Assembly: GCA_913778085.1 (NCBI GenBank)
Contig: CAJYXJ010000082.1
Location: 1-41,340, forward strand
DNA length: 41,340 nucleotides
Direction of reading: 5' to 3'
From: an uncultured Chryseobacterium sp.
GTDB taxonomy: Bacteria > Bacteroidota > Bacteroidia > Flavobacteriales > Weeksellaceae
Position 1 is the stretch's first letter. Each line of letters opens with the position of its first letter. The translations under genes and the position numbers were made by a program. The notes under the pieces are model-generated. The model was given only the letters and a program-made list of their open reading frames with translations. It had not been told where the DNA came from and made no database searches. Below are positions 7,762 to 16,843 of the stretch, piece after piece.

Positions 7762-8520
7762 ATGGAGTTACAGAAATACTTTTCTAAATTCCTTCTCAAA
7801 AAAAGAAAAAGACAGCTTACGGAGAGAGACTACTTTCTCAGTACCGAGCTCAATAAAATGCTCGGCACTGAGGTACAGAATGTTGCCCTCTACCGCGAAG
7901 CCTTTTCTTTGAAAAATTCTTCTAAAAAAGACAGCAATTACGAAAGGCTCGAATTTTTAGGAGACTCTGTTTTGGGCACTGTTATTTCCTGCCATCTGTT
8001 TCATACCTATCCTCAGGCTAATGAAGGATACCTGACGCAGATGAAATCCAAGATTGTGAACAGGAAAAACCTGAACAAGCTGGGAGACGATCTGAAACTT
8101 ACCGATCTTCTGCAGAAGCAGAATTCCGTAGCACTGGGCGAGAATATTTCCGGGAATTTATTTGAAGCCCTGATCGGTGCCGTCTACCTGGACTTCCAGT
8201 ACGATACCTGCAAAAGGATCATTATGGAACGGCTGCTTACACCAACGGAAATCAACAAGCTTGAAAACAAAATTGTAAGCTACAAAGGCCTTCTCCTGGA
8301 ATGGAGCCAGAAGAAGAAGCTGAATATAAAGTATGAAACCTGCGAAGAGATCCAGGTCAGTAAGTCGGTGGTTTTCCGCTGCCATGTTTGGCTCGGAGAA
8401 GAAAAAATTGCTAACGCCACGGAAACTTCAAAGAAAAAGGCAGAGGAAAAAGCTGCACAACGGGCATTTTATATTTTAAACAAAAAAGAAAATATCCTTG
8501 GAAATCCAAAAACTGTATGA
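7762..8520 (+). CDS. rnc: Ribonuclease III
   Basis: 252 aa. The RNase III signature ERLEFLGDSVLG (61-72) carries the acidic metal ligands, and a second acidic motif occurs in NLFEALIGAVYLD. A C-terminal dsRNA-binding domain (about 180-245) ends in the typical KKKAEEKAAQRAFYIL. The enzyme cleaves double-stranded RNA, including rRNA precursors. It begins 9 bases after fabF. The downstream gene starts inside its last 23 bases, suggesting translational coupling. Confidence 0.96.
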   Translation: MELQKYFSKFLLKKRKRQLTERDYFLSTELNKMLGTEVQNVALYREAFSLKNSSKKDSNYERLEFLGDSVLGTVISCHLFHTYPQANEGYLTQMKSKIVNRKNLNKLGDDLKLTDLLQKQNSVALGENISGNLFEALIGAVYLDFQYDTCKRIIMERLLTPTEINKLENKIVSYKGLLLEWSQKKKLNIKYETCEEIQVSKSVVFRCHVWLGEEKIANATETSKKKAEEKAAQRAFYILNKKENILGNPKTV

Positions 8521-8971
8521 CCTTGATGATACCGAATTTGAAAATATTACCATCGGACTGGTAAGATTGGCAAAGCATATCCCTGATCATGAGTTTTTTT
8601 TCAAAGTAAATCAAATCAACGGTCTCAAATTTAAAAGAATTGACGATCTTGTCCTTCAGGGCGATTATTTCGACTATTCTTTCCCAAGATTTGAAGCTTA
8701 TCACAAGTTTACCCGTACCTGCTTTACGTTTGTTTCCAACAAATCTTCAGACAGTAAACAAAAAAAATTACAGACTGAACTCTTCTCAGAAGAAGAAAAC
8801 ATTAAATTTTTATTAAATAATCAGGTGGAAGTGCAATATATTTTGCACAGTTCGGAACAGTTTCCTGATTTTTCCGTAATTTTGCTCCCTGAAAATCTTG
8901 TTTTTCCGATTCAAGATTATGTATTAGGTTCTGAGGAAGAACTTTATCAAATTATCCAGTATTATGAATAA
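8498..8971 (+). CDS. IPExxxVDY-family-like protein between rnc and pyk
   Basis: 157 aa. No ATG is available: the frame opens after a TAA only about 21 bases upstream, and the first plausible start is TTG at 8498, giving a 23-base overlap with rnc. The pattern LDD..F.NITIGLVRLAKHIPDHEFFFKVNQINGLKFKR, and the position between rnc and pyk, match the small Flavobacteriia family named for an IPExxxVDY motif. Here that stretch appears degraded (around FLLNNQVEVQY). No signal peptide or membrane segment is seen. Function unknown; the constant linkage to pyk suggests, but does not show, a link with RNA processing or glycolysis. It overlaps pyk by 8 bases. Confidence 0.8.
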   Translation: MEIQKLYDLDDTEFENITIGLVRLAKHIPDHEFFFKVNQINGLKFKRIDDLVLQGDYFDYSFPRFEAYHKFTRTCFTFVSNKSSDSKQKKLQTELFSEEENIKFLLNNQVEVQYILHSSEQFPDFSVILLPENLVFPIQDYVLGSEEELYQIIQYYE

Positions 8972-10409
8972 GTATTTAAAGAAGACAAAAATTATCGCGA
9001 CACTTGGTCCGGCTTCATCGTCGAAGGAAGTAATGTTAGGGTTAATGAAAGCAGGTGTTGACATTTTCAGAATCAATTTTTCACACGCTGACTACGACTT
9101 AGTTCGTTCAAATATCGAAATCATCAGAGAACTAAACAAAGAATATGGTTACTCTGTAGGGATTTTAGGGGATCTGCAAGGTCCTAAATTAAGAGTGGGG
9201 GTTGTAAAGGAAGGTTCTTACCTTAATCCGGGAGACATCCTTACATTCACCAATGAAAAGATCGAAGGGGATTCCACCAAAGTGTACATGACGTACCAAC
9301 AGTTTCCACAGGACGTAAAGGTTGGAGAAAGAATCCTGATCGATGACGGTAAACTGGTACTAGAAGTAACCGAAACCAATCTTACCGATACGGTAAAAGC
9401 AAAAACCATCCAGGGTGGACCGCTGAGCTCCAAAAAAGGGGTAAACCTTCCGAATACGAATGTTTCCCTTCCTGCATTAACAGAAAAAGACATCCAGGAT
9501 GCTAACTTCATGCTTGATCAGGAAGTAGACTGGATCGCCCTTTCTTTCGTGCGTCATGCCCAGGATATTATCGATCTTAAAGAACTGATTTCCAAACACC
9601 CGAACGGAAAATTCAAAACGCCTATTATCGCGAAAATCGAAAAGCCGGAAGGAGTAAAGAATATCGACGAGATCCTTCTGGAGTGCGACGGGGTAATGGT
9701 TGCCCGTGGAGATTTAGGGGTTGAGGTTCCGATGGAAGAAGTTCCTGCCATCCAGAAAACACTGGTGGAAAAGGCAAGATTCTATTCCAAGCCGGTAATT
9801 ATCGCAACCCAGATGATGGAAACGATGATCAACAGCTTAACGCCAACCAGAGCGGAAGTAAATGACGTTGCCAACTCTGTATTGGACGGAGCTGATGCCG
9901 TAATGCTTTCGGGAGAGACTTCTGTCGGCAGATATCCGGTTCAGGTCGTTGAAAACATGGCGAAAATCGTAAAAAATATTGAAACTACGCATTTCTACCA
10001 GCATAAGAACGAGCCGATTGAAAAAGACTTCAACTGTATCGATGAAAGATTCATTACAAATAGGGTTTGTCTTGCAGCCGTAAGAATTGCAAAAACCACC
10101 AACGTTTCTGCAATTGTTACCTTAACCAGTTCAGGATATACGGCGTTCCAGCTTTCGGCACACCGTCCGAATTCCCACATCATCGTATACAGCGGCAACA
10201 AGAGGGTAATCACCATGCTGAACCTTCTTTGGGGGGTTCACGCCTATTACTACGATATGAAGAAGTCCACTGATGAAACGATTATCCAGGTAAATATGCT
10301 TACCCACAACTACGGGTATATAGAAGCAGGAGATTTCGTAATCAATATCAATGCTACTCCATCTTACGAAGGCGGAAAAACCAATACGTTGAGACTGACT
10401 ACAGTTTAA
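8964..10409 (+). CDS. pyk: Pyruvate kinase
   Basis: 481 aa, normal length. It converts phosphoenolpyruvate and ADP to pyruvate and ATP, the last step of glycolysis. N-terminal TKIIATLGPASSS and RINFSHAD are typical; the active-site segment is IAKIEKPEGVKNIDE (catalytic Lys in KIEKPEG) followed by GVMVARGDLGVE, with the ATQMMETM motif after it. The ATG overlaps the upstream frame by 8 bases. The gene ends the acpP operon and is followed within 25 bases by a strong terminator. Confidence 0.97.
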   Translation: MNKYLKKTKIIATLGPASSSKEVMLGLMKAGVDIFRINFSHADYDLVRSNIEIIRELNKEYGYSVGILGDLQGPKLRVGVVKEGSYLNPGDILTFTNEKIEGDSTKVYMTYQQFPQDVKVGERILIDDGKLVLEVTETNLTDTVKAKTIQGGPLSSKKGVNLPNTNVSLPALTEKDIQDANFMLDQEVDWIALSFVRHAQDIIDLKELISKHPNGKFKTPIIAKIEKPEGVKNIDEILLECDGVMVARGDLGVEVPMEEVPAIQKTLVEKARFYSKPVIIATQMMETMINSLTPTRAEVNDVANSVLDGADAVMLSGETSVGRYPVQVVENMAKIVKNIETTHFYQHKNEPIEKDFNCIDERFITNRVCLAAVRIAKTTNVSAIVTLTSSGYTAFQLSAHRPNSHIIVYSGNKRVITMLNLLWGVHAYYYDMKKSTDETIIQVNMLTHNYGYIEAGDFVININATPSYEGGKTNTLRLTTV

Positions 10410-10432
10410 TAGTAAAACGGTTATCATAAAGC

Positions 10433-10459
10433 AAAACTCCCGGAAAATCCGGGAGTTTT
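10433..10459. terminator. Bidirectional rho-independent terminator
   Basis: A 12-bp perfect stem AAAACTCCCGGA/TCCGGGAGTTTT with an AAA loop. T's follow on the plus strand, and the A-rich left arm gives T's on the minus strand. It lies between the convergent pyk and the thioredoxin-fold gene, whose stop codon begins one base after it. Confidence 0.9.
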
Positions 10460-11026
10460 TTATTTCTTTTCCAATAATGGCAGAACAATTCTTTGTATGG
10501 TGGAAGTATCGTCTTTCCACTCAGGATACTCTTTATTGTCTTTCCAAGAAGTTACCAATTGTACTTCTCCAGATTGATTTAAAACTATATATTTGGACAT
10601 ATCCTTTATAACTTCAAATTGGCTTGGAGTAATTTCTTTCAGAAAATCCTTGTACTTTCTGCCGTTCTTTTTTTCCTTGTCCTTAAGAATTACAATCTTT
10701 GCATCAGGATAGTCCTTTTGAACGTAATCAACTGCTAATTGAGTCATTTTACTACCCTCATCATCGATCAGCAGGACATAAGAATCAACATCATAGTACT
10801 TTTCTATTCTCTTAAAGTTGGGAAGATGGTACAGACACGGCTCACACCAGCGGGCAAAAGTAAAAAAAATACTGTTCTTTTTATCCGTATTTTTTGACAG
10901 GCATTTTAAATCTTCAGCATTAACCTTGTAAATATTGAATTCTGATTTTTCCAGACTGCACTTTTCTTCCTGGGCCAATACATTCTGTAAGAATAATATG
11001 CACACAAGAATACTGAGTTTTTTCAT
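10460..11026 (-). CDS. Secreted thioredoxin-fold protein (WCEPC)
   Basis: 188 aa with a signal peptide (KKLSILVCILFLQNVLAQ). FFTFARWCEPCLYHLPNFKRI (about 54-74) has a thioredoxin-like CXXC active site (C61, C64), as in TlpA/AhpC-TSA-like periplasmic oxidoreductases. The C-terminal half is lysine-rich and keeps only part of the fold (SKYIVLNQSGEVQLVTSW). Extra cysteines at 23 and 42 may form a structural disulfide. It is likely a periplasmic disulfide reductase with an unknown substrate. It is a single-gene unit with promoter element TAGCTTTG. Confidence 0.8.
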   Translation of the reverse strand: MKKLSILVCILFLQNVLAQEEKCSLEKSEFNIYKVNAEDLKCLSKNTDKKNSIFFTFARWCEPCLYHLPNFKRIEKYYDVDSYVLLIDDEGSKMTQLAVDYVQKDYPDAKIVILKDKEKKNGRKYKDFLKEITPSQFEVIKDMSKYIVLNQSGEVQLVTSWKDNKEYPEWKDDTSTIQRIVLPLLEKK

Positions 11027-11043
11027 AAATTATTACTTTTCTT

Positions 11044-11051
11044 CAAAGCTA
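11044..11051 (-). promoter_or_regulatory. -7 element (TAGCTTTG)
   Basis: A perfect TAnnTTTG on the minus strand, 18 bases before the ATG at 11026. Confidence 0.6.
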
Positions 11052-11084
11052 ATAAAAAATTCCGGTTTAAATTGTTCTGACTAT

Positions 11085-12374
11085 TTAACCTAAAATTGTT
11101 TTCACGTTAACAAATTCTTTTAATGCCAGCAAGGAAAGCTCTGTTCCGTAACCTGAAGCCTTTGATCCTCCAAAAGGAAAACGCGGGTCAGAACTCGTCA
11201 TTCTGTTGATATTTACCGTTCCGGATTCAAGGTTTTCGATAAAATATAACTGACGATCTTTATTTTTTGTCCAAACAGAGTTTGAAAGCCCGAAAGGAAT
11301 ATCATTTGCCATTGTCAAAGCTTCTTCATCAGTTTTAGCAATCATCACCATTCCAAGAGGTCCGAAAAGTTCTTCCTGTAAGATCGGGTTGCCTTCTCTT
11401 ACACGGATCAGGCCGGGTTTGAATTCGTTGTCGGAAATTCTTTCCAGAGGAAGAATGATCTCTGCACCGTGTTCCAGGGCTTTCTCAAACTGCTTTTCCA
11501 GATCATCTGCCAGGTCGGGTCTGGCCATTCCGGCAATTTTTGTTTCCTTGTCCATCGGGTCTGCCGGAACGAATTTTTTATATTCTTCGATAAATTTCGG
11601 AAGGAAAGCATCTTCTATTTTTTCATCGATGATGAATCTTTTAGCCGCCACACAGGTCTGCCCGCAATTCTGCAGCCTGGCCAATGCGCCCACTTTAGCC
11701 GCTTCATCCAGGTCGGCGTCATCCAATACGATAAAGGCATCGCTCCCGCCGAGTTCAAGTAGTGATTTCTTAATGTTCTGTCCGGCAATGGATGCCACTT
11801 CCGCCCCGGCCTTCTCACTCCCGGTAAGGCTCACCCCGGCAATGGCTTTATGTTCAAGAACCTCCTTCACATCCTTATGCCCGATTTCAAGATTCTGGAA
11901 TACGCCTTCCGGAAAACCGGCTTCCAGAAGCACATCCTCGATGGCATTTCCGCTGCCGAAACAGATGGAAGCATGTTTCAGGACTACAGTATTCCCGGCA
12001 AGAATGGCCGGAACTGCAAACCGAAGTACCTGCCAGAATGGGAAATTCCATGGCATAACACCCAGGATCACACCTTTCGGAACATAATGAATTTCGGAAT
12101 AGGAATATTGGGAATCGATGTGTTCAGGTTTTAAAATATTTTCCGCATCTGCATAATAATTCATCATCAAAGCGCATTTTTCCACCTCAGCAATCGACTG
12201 AGAAACCGGCTTATTCATTTCCTTGGTAATGATCGTGCCGAATTTTTCTGCATTGTTCTTCAAAATTTCCGCCGCCTTGGCAATAAGTCTTTGTCTGTCT
12301 TCGAATGGTACCTTTTTCCATTCTGAAAATGCCTTATCTGCTTTGATAAGTTTATTTTCAATTGATTGTTCCAT
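11085..12374 (-). CDS. NAD(P)-dependent aldehyde dehydrogenase, succinate-semialdehyde dehydrogenase type
   Basis: 429 aa. MPWNFPFWQVLR (107-118) is the cofactor-binding PWNFP motif. LELGGSDAFIVLDDADLD holds the general base E207, and QNCGQTCVAAKRF the nucleophile C241. The LELGGSD and QNxGQxCxAAKRF variants resemble the Sad/YneI group, which oxidises succinate semialdehyde to succinate. Compared with that group (~455-460 aa) it lacks about 25 N-terminal residues (the usual INPATGE segment), so it may have a short start, although no in-frame upstream ATG was identified. It lies 136 bases after hutG on the same strand; a shared transcript is possible. The substrate is inferred. Confidence 0.88.
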   Translation of the reverse strand: MEQSIENKLIKADKAFSEWKKVPFEDRQRLIAKAAEILKNNAEKFGTIITKEMNKPVSQSIAEVEKCALMMNYYADAENILKPEHIDSQYSYSEIHYVPKGVILGVMPWNFPFWQVLRFAVPAILAGNTVVLKHASICFGSGNAIEDVLLEAGFPEGVFQNLEIGHKDVKEVLEHKAIAGVSLTGSEKAGAEVASIAGQNIKKSLLELGGSDAFIVLDDADLDEAAKVGALARLQNCGQTCVAAKRFIIDEKIEDAFLPKFIEEYKKFVPADPMDKETKIAGMARPDLADDLEKQFEKALEHGAEIILPLERISDNEFKPGLIRVREGNPILQEELFGPLGMVMIAKTDEEALTMANDIPFGLSNSVWTKNKDRQLYFIENLESGTVNINRMTSSDPRFPFGGSKASGYGTELSLLALKEFVNVKTILG

Positions 12375-12391
12375 AATATAATTTCTGTTTT

Positions 12392-12414
12392 TAAATCCGG
12401 ACCGGCCGGATTTA
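12392..12414. other. GC-rich hairpin between hutG and the aldehyde dehydrogenase gene
   Basis: TAAATCCGG-ACCGG-CCGGATTTA, a perfect 9-bp stem in the 136-base gap. On the minus strand it is followed by A's rather than T's, so it is not a standard terminator. It would sit in the leader of the aldehyde dehydrogenase transcript and may be an mRNA-stability or processing structure. Confidence 0.5.
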
Positions 12415-12510
12415 ATTATCGCTTTTCCAAAAGCATCTTGTAAGCAACAAACTTTGTTCCTTGCCTTTAAATAAAATAGTGATTTTTTCTATCGGAATAT
12501 TTTAAGTATG

Positions 12511-13437
12511 TTAAACCATAAACCATTCATTAACCAATGTGGCTGCGAGTCTCGCTGTCCTGTCCTGAATATCATACGCCGGATTTACCTCCGCCACATC
12601 CAATGCCAGCAGCTTTTCGCTTTTAAGGATATGCCTGTAAAGATGCATAAATGCCGCATCGGCAAAGATCCCATTATAAGCTGAAGCCGAAACTCCCGGA
12701 GCGATCGAGGCGTTAAAAACATCCATGCAGACCGTAAGATACACATAATCCACATTATCCAGCAGATCGTTGATTCTCTGATAAACCGAAGGCAGGTTTT
12801 CAAAGAAAAGTTCATCGGCCAGGATATACTTCATTTTATACTGATGGGCGGTATCAAACAGTTTCAGGGTATTAGAATTTCTCTGGATCCCGATATGCAG
12901 GGAATTGATTTCTCCTTCCTGCGCAATCTGCCAGAAACCCGTGCCCGAGCTTGGACCTACTCCATTTTCCGGCTTCCGGTTATCAAAATGAGCATCGATA
13001 TTAATGATCCCGATCTTCTGCTCCGGAAAAGCGGTCTTCACGCCTAAGTAATGCGCGTATGTCACTTCATGTCCGCCGCCGAGCACCACCGATCTTCCTC
13101 TTTTAAGCAATACCTTTGAAACATTCTTCGCCAGTTTATATTGAGTATCTTCGAGCTTTCCGTCTTCACAGGTGAGGTTTCCGAAATCAAGCAGTGAAAA
13201 ATCCGGACGGATGACCGGAAAATTAGCCATATTTTTACGGATGATATCCGGGGCATCTTTGGCGCCCAGCCTTCCCTTATTCCGTCTAACTCCTTCGTCC
13301 ACAGCAAAACCATGCAAAACGAAATCTTTAGTTGAAATAAAATCGTAATTGGTTTCCTCCTTTACCCGCTGAAATATTCTGTGGTAAAGAAGCTCTTCGC
13401 CGTCTAATCTTCCCTGCCAAATGGTGTTCATAATCAT
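12511..13437 (-). CDS. hutG: Formimidoylglutamase (arginase/agmatinase family)
   Basis: 308 aa. It hydrolyses N-formimidoyl-L-glutamate to glutamate and formamide, the last step of one branch of histidine degradation. Ureohydrolase Mn-binding motifs: GGGHE (120-124, H123), NIDAHFDNR (D148, H150, D152) and CMDVFNASIAPGVSA. The assignment as HutG rather than arginase rests mainly on hutI two genes upstream, plus the length. The MIMN start allows the second ATG two codons later. It follows the small membrane protein gene by 20 bases in the same operon. Confidence 0.88.
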   Translation of the reverse strand: MIMNTIWQGRLDGEELLYHRIFQRVKEETNYDFISTKDFVLHGFAVDEGVRRNKGRLGAKDAPDIIRKNMANFPVIRPDFSLLDFGNLTCEDGKLEDTQYKLAKNVSKVLLKRGRSVVLGGGHEVTYAHYLGVKTAFPEQKIGIINIDAHFDNRKPENGVGPSSGTGFWQIAQEGEINSLHIGIQRNSNTLKLFDTAHQYKMKYILADELFFENLPSVYQRINDLLDNVDYVYLTVCMDVFNASIAPGVSASAYNGIFADAAFMHLYRHILKSEKLLALDVAEVNPAYDIQDRTARLAATLVNEWFMV

Positions 13438-13457
13438 TTTATTTTTTGGTGATGTGG

Positions 13458-13679
13458 TTATTCTTTATATCTGTAAATACTTATAAGAAATTTAATGAAA
13501 AAATAAATGATGGCTACCGCGCCGCCCAGCCAGATCAATACGATTAAGATATCCTTAAAGCCTGATGACGGCTGATCAGCTCTTTTTGTCGCAATCTGGA
13601 AAACCAGGAGAATTGACAAAAAGTACTGGATCATAATTAATATCACCATCATGCTAAAATTAAGGACGATCTTCTTCAT
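13458..13679 (-). CDS. Small two-helix membrane protein inside the hut operon
   Basis: 73 aa with two hydrophobic helices, about residues 8-29 (FSMMVILIMIQYFLSILLVF) and 44-68 (ILIVLIWLGGAVAIIYFFIK), separated by a short polar loop, and a basic C terminus. The ATG shares one base with the hutI stop (TGATG at 13677-13681), so it is probably translationally coupled to hutI. No family was recognised. The position suggests a link to the hut genes, but a hitch-hiking gene is equally possible. Confidence 0.75.
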   Translation of the reverse strand: MKKIVLNFSMMVILIMIQYFLSILLVFQIATKRADQPSSGFKDILIVLIWLGGAVAIIYFFIKFLISIYRYKE

Positions 13680-14902
13680 CAGATCCTGCTACCGTCTATA
13701 TAAACATGCTCTGATTTCAGGCTTCCCTGGTTATAAAGAACATTCTGGAAATTATTGGTTCTAAAAGTTACAAAATCTGCCTTCATTCCTTCTGCCAATA
13801 TTCCTCTGTCTTGCAAGCCGAGCGCAAATGCCGAACGGAAAGTGATTCCTGCCAAAACCTCGGCAGTGGTCAGTTTTTCAAAAGCTGCCAGAACGGAAGC
13901 CTGCGTAATAAGGTTTCCCATTGGTGCCGAACCGGGATTCCAGTCGCTGGCAATAGCTACGATGGCTCCTGCATCCAGCAACTTTCTTGCAGGGGTAAAT
14001 TTTTCACCAAGTCCTAAACTTGCTCCCGGCAAAGCGGTAGCTACCGTTTCCGATTTTGCTAGAAACTGAATATCTTCGTCAATGGTCGCTTCCAGATGAT
14101 CTGCAGATTTTGCGCCAACTTCCACCGCAATCCTGGAACTTCCCGGCGTAAACTGGTCGGCATGAACCGTTATTTCAAAACCCAGCTCTTTCGCTTGAAG
14201 CAGGAAATCTCTACTTTCGTTCGGCTGAAAAGCTGACTTCTCTATGAAGATATCCACCCTATTGGCTAAATTTTCTTCTTTTACTTTCGGTAGAATTTCA
14301 GTTAAAATATATTGCAGGTATTCCTCATTGTTTCCTTCGAAATCTCTCGGCTTCAGATGCGCGGAAAGGCAGGTCGGAACCAGGGTTGCTTTCGTGGTCT
14401 CCCGGGCTTTTTTAATGATCCGGAGCATTTTCAGTTCGTTTTCCACATCCAGCCCATATCCGCTTTTTACTTCGATCGTCGTAATGCCGAGTTCCAGTAA
14501 AAAACGGATTCTTTCCAGCAGGGTTTTCAGCAATTCTTCTTCCGGTGCTTTCCGGGTATGCTGTACGGAACTCCAGATTCCGCCTCCGCTTTCGGCAATT
14601 TCAAGATAGGTTTTTCCGGCATTGCGCATGGCAAAATCATTGGCACGGTTTCCGCCGAAGCAGATATGGGTATGGGAATCTACAAAAGCAGGAAGAGCAA
14701 CCTGTTCTCCCACGATTTCTTCCGTTTCCACGTCCGGATTTTCGGATTTTAAAGTTTCATAATTTCCGACTTTCAGTATTCTGTCCTGATCAGTTAAAAT
14801 TCCGCCGTCAGCAATAATTTCAAGCTGTTCGTCTAAAAGTTTTCCTCTTAAAGGAAGGTTGGCAAGTGTTACCACCTGCTTAAAAGGGCCGATTAACCTC
14901 AT
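13679..14902 (-). CDS. hutI: Imidazolonepropionase
   Basis: 407 aa, normal length for HutI. It hydrolyses 4-imidazolone-5-propanoate to N-formimidoyl-L-glutamate in histidine degradation, in the cytoplasm. It has the amidohydrolase fold: metal-binding HTH in FVDSHTHICFGG (H77, H79), later metal ligands in EITVHADQF, and ASDWNPGSAP near the C terminus. It is the first gene of a hutI-membrane protein-hutG unit. hutH and hutU are not in the window. The upstream gap to ruvB (14903-15174) holds the divergent start regions; no clear TAnnTTTG was found for hutI. Confidence 0.95.
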   Translation of the reverse strand: MRLIGPFKQVVTLANLPLRGKLLDEQLEIIADGGILTDQDRILKVGNYETLKSENPDVETEEIVGEQVALPAFVDSHTHICFGGNRANDFAMRNAGKTYLEIAESGGGIWSSVQHTRKAPEEELLKTLLERIRFLLELGITTIEVKSGYGLDVENELKMLRIIKKARETTKATLVPTCLSAHLKPRDFEGNNEEYLQYILTEILPKVKEENLANRVDIFIEKSAFQPNESRDFLLQAKELGFEITVHADQFTPGSSRIAVEVGAKSADHLEATIDEDIQFLAKSETVATALPGASLGLGEKFTPARKLLDAGAIVAIASDWNPGSAPMGNLITQASVLAAFEKLTTAEVLAGITFRSAFALGLQDRGILAEGMKADFVTFRTNNFQNVLYNQGSLKSEHVYIDGSRI

Positions 14903-15146
14903 TTATTTAATTTAAGCTAATGTTTAGATAAATATTTCACTTCATGATGTATATCCGTCAGCCTGACAAATTATGTATTTGCCATTCCGTAGAAATCTCA
15001 ACAAAGCATTTCCTGTCTCTCAAAAATACTCAAAATATCTTAATCTCTTAAATGTTAAAAAATCTTCCCGAGAATGTAATATTTAATCCTTTGTCTCTAT
15101 CTCTCCCTTACCTTCAAATTATTCTCCATCTTAACCTCAATTTTCC

Positions 15147-15154
15147 TATCTTTA
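15147..15154 (+). promoter_or_regulatory. Probable -7 element of ruvB (TATCTTTA)
   Basis: TATCTTTA matches TAnnTTTG except for the last base and lies 20 bases before the ATG chosen for ruvB. It sits inside the longer open frame, which argues against the upstream start. Confidence 0.4.
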
Positions 15155-15174
15155 CGGTAAATGAAAATGAATTA

Positions 15175-16197
15175 ATGCCTGATTTTTTACATCCAGATAA
15201 AGACAATTATTCCCGTGAAGAACTGGCACAGGAAGAACAGATCCGTCCCCAGAGCTTTAAGGATTTTGCGGGCCAGCGGAAAACGCTGGAGAACCTGGAA
15301 GTCTTCGTGTCCGCCGCCAAAAGGCGCGGCGGGGCACTCGATCATGTCTTGCTGCACGGACCTCCGGGTTTGGGAAAAACTACACTGGCCAATATTATCG
15401 CGAATGAACTCGGGGTAAACTGTAAGATTACCTCAGGTCCCGTATTGGATAAGCCCGGCAGCTTGGCGGGACTGCTCACCAACCTTGAGGAAAACGATGT
15501 GCTTTTCATCGATGAAATCCACAGGCTTTCGCCGGTGGTGGAAGAATATCTCTATTCCGCGATGGAAGATTACAAGATCGACATTATGCTGGAGACGGGG
15601 CCGAATGCGAGAAGCGTACAAATCGGGCTGAATCCTTTTACCCTAGTAGGCGCAACAACAAGAAGCGGAATGCTGACGAAGCCAATGCTGGCCCGTTTCG
15701 GGATCCAGAGCCGGCTGGAATATTATACGATTGAACTTTTATCGATGATCATTATCCGGAGTGCCAGGGTATTGGGTGTAAAAATCTATGAAGATGCCGC
15801 CATTGAAATTGCCCGGAGAAGCCGCGGAACCCCGAGGATTGCCAACGCATTGCTGCGAAGGGTACGGGACTTTGCCGAAATTAAAGGAAACGGCGAGATC
15901 GAAATCAATATTACCAAATATGCATTGGATTCTTTAAATGTAGACGAGTACGGCCTGGATGAAATGGACAACAAGATTATGCGGGTGATGATTGAAAACT
16001 TCAAAGGAAAACCGGTAGGGATTTCTGCGTTGGCAACTTCCATCGCAGAAAATCCGGAGACTCTGGAAGAAGTGTATGAACCGTTTCTTATTCAGGAAGG
16101 ATTTATCATCAGGACGCCAAGAGGACGTGAAGTCACGGATAAAGCTTACAAGCATCTGAATATCACCAGACCTAAAAATCCGGGCGAACTGTTTTAA
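15175..16197 (+). CDS. ruvB: Holliday junction branch migration DNA helicase RuvB
   Basis: 340 aa from ATG 15175 ([16 protein letters not shown]), the normal RuvB length; the frame is open from 15052 but the extra 41 residues are unlike the family. It is the motor of the RuvAB complex, driving branch migration of Holliday junctions in recombinational repair. Walker [10 protein letters not shown] (62-70), Walker B FIDEIHRL (111-118), sensor GATTRSG, and a C-terminal winged helix ending in [15 protein letters not shown]. It is the first gene of a run with three downstream genes spaced 10-25 bases or less. Confidence 0.97.
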   Translation: MPDFLHPDKDNYSREELAQEEQIRPQSFKDFAGQRKTLENLEVFVSAAKRRGGALDHVLLHGPPGLGKTTLANIIANELGVNCKITSGPVLDKPGSLAGLLTNLEENDVLFIDEIHRLSPVVEEYLYSAMEDYKIDIMLETGPNARSVQIGLNPFTLVGATTRSGMLTKPMLARFGIQSRLEYYTIELLSMIIIRSARVLGVKIYEDAAIEIARRSRGTPRIANALLRRVRDFAEIKGNGEIEINITKYALDSLNVDEYGLDEMDNKIMRVMIENFKGKPVGISALATSIAENPETLEEVYEPFLIQEGFIIRTPRGREVTDKAYKHLNITRPKNPGELF

Positions 16198-16207
16198 ACA
16201 ACTATTT

Positions 16208-16819
16208 ATGTATATACCCAAATTATACAAAAGCGAAGATCTTAACCTGATGAGAGATATGATCAGGAAAAATGCCTTTGCTTTATTAATTTCCTCCGAA
16301 GAAAGGATCCGGGCTACCCATTCGATGATGATCCTGAATGAAGACGACCCGGAAAATATATATATTGAAACGCATGTTTCCAAAGCTAATCCGCAGGCGA
16401 AGACCTTGAAAAACGGCAGTGATGCCGTTTGTGATTTTTTAGGAGCACATGCTTATATTTCGAGCAGCTGGTACGATCATATCAATGTTTCCACCTGGAA
16501 TTACGAAGCCGTGCAGATCTATGGGAAAGTTGAACTGATGAATGATGATGAACTGTACCGGCATCTGGACAAGCTCACCACCAAATATGAAAAACCACAG
16601 CAATGTCCGGTGATGCTGAGCGATATGGGAAAAGCGTTTGTAGAAAAGGAAATGAAAGGTGCTTTCGGAATAAAAATTATTCCTACCGAGATTTTTATCG
16701 CCCAAAAACTTTCCCAAAACAGAAAGGAACATGATTTCCGGAATATTATCACGAACCTTGAGCATGGCGATGAAAATGCAAAACAGGTGGCTGAAAAAAT
16801 GAGAGCATTACAGAAATAA
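16208..16819 (+). CDS. PaiB-like FMN-binding protein
   Basis: 203 aa. The start MYIPKLYKSED and the segments SHSMMIL-type strand, ETHVSKANPQ, FLGAHAYISSSWY and VSTWNYEAVQIYGKVEL match the PaiB family, a flavin-reductase-like split barrel often annotated as FMN-binding negative transcriptional regulator. In Bacillus, PaiB affects sporulation and protease genes; the role here is unknown and could be enzymatic. It lies 10 bases after ruvB and 24 before the next gene. Confidence 0.85.
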   Translation: MYIPKLYKSEDLNLMRDMIRKNAFALLISSEERIRATHSMMILNEDDPENIYIETHVSKANPQAKTLKNGSDAVCDFLGAHAYISSSWYDHINVSTWNYEAVQIYGKVELMNDDELYRHLDKLTTKYEKPQQCPVMLSDMGKAFVEKEMKGAFGIKIIPTEIFIAQKLSQNRKEHDFRNIITNLEHGDENAKQVAEKMRALQK

Positions 16820-16843
16820 TTTATTATAGAAACCTAATATTAT

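Noticed and set aside
11389-12087. 232-aa open frame opposite the aldehyde dehydrogenase
   Set aside because: It is a shadow of a confident gene; the composition is rich in S, R and P, with no motif.
15052-15174. Longer N terminus for RuvB
   Set aside because: The extra 41 residues do not look like RuvB, and the -7-like TATCTTTA lies inside them.
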